A program made the position numbers and the translations under genes. From a bacterium (lineage in GTDB: Bacteria; Dependentiae; Babeliae; Babeliales; RVW-14), in contig RGUK01000059.1 in assembly GCA_010027825.1 (NCBI GenBank), positions 1-7,724 on the forward strand: a stretch of 7,724 bases of DNA, in the 5' to 3' direction. The stretch's first letter is position 1. Each line of letters begins with the position of its first letter. The notes beneath the pieces were generated by a model that did not search any database, was not told the origin of the DNA, and saw nothing but the letters and a program-made list of their open reading frames with translations. Of this stretch, positions 6,801 to 7,724 are shown piece after piece.

Positions 6801-7724
6801 TTCTTTTTCAAAAAATTCTTGCGTGTTTGAGTAGTCTTCTACATTTGGGTCAGACCAAGCTTTAATTTTTGCGCGGCCTGCTTCAACTCCACCATAAAAG
6901 TACGCTGTAGCGATACTACGCATGGCATCAACATCAACAGGGTCTACGTCTCCTGTAGTCAAATCATAAAACTCAGCAAACCCTGAATCTATTTGAGAGG
7001 TAATAGTTGCTTGGCGTACCCCATCAACCGCTTCAGGGCCAAGAGCCTCGGCCAAACCCATGATGCCGCCGGGTTGTGCTTCGATGTTCTTGGTCAGCGT
7101 CTTCATTCCGCTATCACCAAGAAGCGTGTCTACCCCATAGTGGCCGACGATTTCATGGACTGCGGTGGTCTCAAGGTCTGCTTCACTTATGTGATTTTTT
7201 CCAATAAGAATAACAGTGCCATCAGGTAAAACCGCTCCTCTTGCCATGTCAGCATAAGAAAGAGAAGACTCAGGAATCTGCTTCTTTACGTAGTCCGGGA
7301 GTTCATCGAAGGTGTGGGCAAACACAACCTTAACACCAGCGGGGGTCTTAAGATTCTTGAACGCTGCTTCTGCGCGGTCCTTAGTAAACTCCCCTTCTTT
7401 GTTACGCTTACCAATCCGCCAACTAATACCGCTGCGGATGTCGATGACGGAGTCGGTGTCTTCAAAACTTTGTGCTGTTTGTTTTGCGCGTTCCTTAACT
7501 TCAGCGGCGACCGCTGTGTCCATAGCCTTTTTATACTGCGCACTATCCGCACCATATTTACGCAGGGCAGATTGAACACCTGTACGGCTTTGTGCAGTAA
7601 GCACAACTTCAGCAGCTTCGGCAGACGACAGGGCGTGTTCACGTGCAGCTTTAACAACAAAGTTGGCTTGTGGGGTGGGAGCGCGGGGCTTGACCGCAGT
7701 GACACGCTCTTGTCTGCGCAGGGT
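3870..7724 (-). CDS. Large polyvalent phage protein with zincin metallopeptidase domain and LPD38-like C-terminus (5' end outside window)
   Basis: The frame is open from the right edge to a TAA at 3872-3870: 1,284 visible residues with the N-terminus missing; the GTG at 7604 is internal. Numbered from the edge: a charged helical stretch (about 1-110); a zincin-like metallopeptidase containing HEIVGHYGVD (H190, E191, H194), preceded by GAVLPDGTVILIGKNH as in phage polyvalent peptidases, with E332 in RELIAY as a candidate third zinc ligand; a helical middle with YFPFYR (629-634); then NPVYVARQIIRDSTNNW (R813), LIPFLYAQIQGL (about 944) and RIPIPFEVG (from 1025), which resemble large polyvalent protein-associated domain LPD38. 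Polyvalent proteins are usually carried in virions and delivered with DNA; the peptidase may process virion or host proteins. Both roles are inferred. Its 3' end overlaps the convergent 67-aa gene. An AT-rich patch lies within about 6781-7010. Confidence 0.85.
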   Translation of the reverse strand, partial: TLRRQERVTAVKPRAPTPQANFVVKAAREHALSSAEAAEVVLTAQSRTGVQSALRKYGADSAQYKKAMDTAVAAEVKERAKQTAQSFEDTDSVIDIRSGISWRIGKRNKEGEFTKDRAEAAFKNLKTPAGVKVVFAHTFDELPDYVKKQIPESSLSYADMARGAVLPDGTVILIGKNHISEADLETTAVHEIVGHYGVDTLLGDSGMKTLTKNIEAQPGGIMGLAEALGPEAVDGVRQATITSQIDSGFAEFYDLTTGDVDPVDVDAMRSIATAYFYGGVEAGRAKIKAWSDPNVEDYSNTQEFFEKELARIKNKYGKGLTKEQVAVEQVRELIAYTAQQRATEGFLKKANRFIKELVGTLRASLKKMGFTSFGLDRVSTSDIYKIIRDAEQTLGKNRPGVYVSPTGQAAFRLGGEQWANTPQAQTMKGIAKGGIIGKEKGLVANIKANLLGLAGVTQWIDRLAPVERAAAYMKDEAQAMQMMYHLRMSDYANNAMSEVATNGPLTYEKDEKGYYKLTTKEGPSLSKIAQVLNGAKETFGNANAVNEAFSLYMAAVRARQEKKNTLDYEERHITKEELDAAFAAGDSEPAFREARKMYKQYNEGLLNFLVETGAMSEKERDRLIKDKEYFPFYRMRNGNAELVIGEELAPLTVGNLKNQPHLQQLIGGTHPILDFYTGSLQNTRLLTEMALRNQATKETAFAFANSGLLDVPLDDKGNPKVNKDGKPYNGIFKGDGPTSPNVIRFKYKGENYYAMMNQKQLEAIGIPADLLVKGMEGIRATIPAFMRAMSVPTRWLRLAITRNPVYVARQIIRDSTNNWLVTGADDMPVVGATKEYFDIMRGKSEGYKALQKGAILGGQTLNGMPEDMQKILLQITNGEGGRVSKLAAMADRLASASDAASRVRIYNSFRKQGLSDMEAQFATMESMNYNKRGLSPSLYMANMLIPFLYAQIQGLNVTYKAMQGKMPFAQKLNQKSKFWTRGMLMTACTLAYAAMMDDDEAYENAGPEKYSNWFVRIPGMDEPLRIPIPFEVGTIFKAIPEATIDMIKGGEDAKKAVKGMQRLLMQSVPGDIPTFMKPGIEVMTNYSFYNDQPIVSRREQQFLPAEQYRESTTEFAKFLGSVAGVSPIKVDYFIRGHMGSLGIATMQAMNFMALDKPDVEPPTGRASTLPIVGALFQPKDASGSVEVFYETADRLDKTKATFNKMVTEGRSEDAAKFAQENSRELALVDLTASIKKELDELAAMRRLVLQSALSGPEKRERMDDIRRAQIGLSKAVNQAFYSKQ

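Noticed and set aside
1..7724. Anti-phage defence system, CRISPR array, tRNA genes or insertion sequence
   Set aside because: No spaced direct repeats, cloverleaf-like segments, terminal inverted repeats or transposase motifs were seen; all larger genes fit ordinary phage replication or virion functions.

Overview
The window looks like part of a tailed bacteriophage or prophage genome, most plausibly one infecting a proteobacterium. A tightly packed plus-strand replication module meets a very large minus-strand virion-type gene tail to tail. Base composition is roughly balanced. There are no rRNA, tRNA, CRISPR or transposase signatures and no gene-free stretch longer than about 50 bases. The host cannot be named from this sequence.

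Plus strand, 2-3898: a run of closely spaced or overlapping genes that reads like one transcription unit. It starts with the C-terminal end of a protein with an acidic tail resembling those of ssDNA-binding proteins. Next come a 92-aa helix-turn-helix protein, a 65-aa unknown protein, and a primase-helicase in which an archaeo-eukaryotic (AEP/RepB-like) primase core and a cysteine cluster are joined to a DUF927-type P-loop helicase. The primase-helicase is split into two reading frames near 3010, where one extra base would account for the break. The same gene also carries a perfect in-frame 63-bp tandem duplication. The unit ends with a 67-aa protein that resembles a common family of small phage proteins.

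Minus strand, 7724-3870: one open frame of 1,284 visible residues that runs off the right edge. It has a zincin-type HEIVGH metallopeptidase segment and a long helical C-terminal half resembling the 'large polyvalent protein' (LPD38-like) proteins of phages. Proteins of this kind are thought to be packaged in the virion and delivered with the DNA. Its last 29 bases overlap the convergent 67-aa gene, and a hairpin with a short U-run that could end its transcript lies inside that small gene.

How the parts fit: the left arm is early DNA replication (priming, unwinding, possibly ssDNA handling and a regulator), and the right arm is a late structural or ejected protein. The main points to follow up are the broken and duplicated primase-helicase, a hairpin that may bridge the ribosome-binding site of the HTH gene, an A9 run that could yield a primase-only product, the overlapping convergent gene ends, and a compositionally distinct patch in the polyvalent protein.
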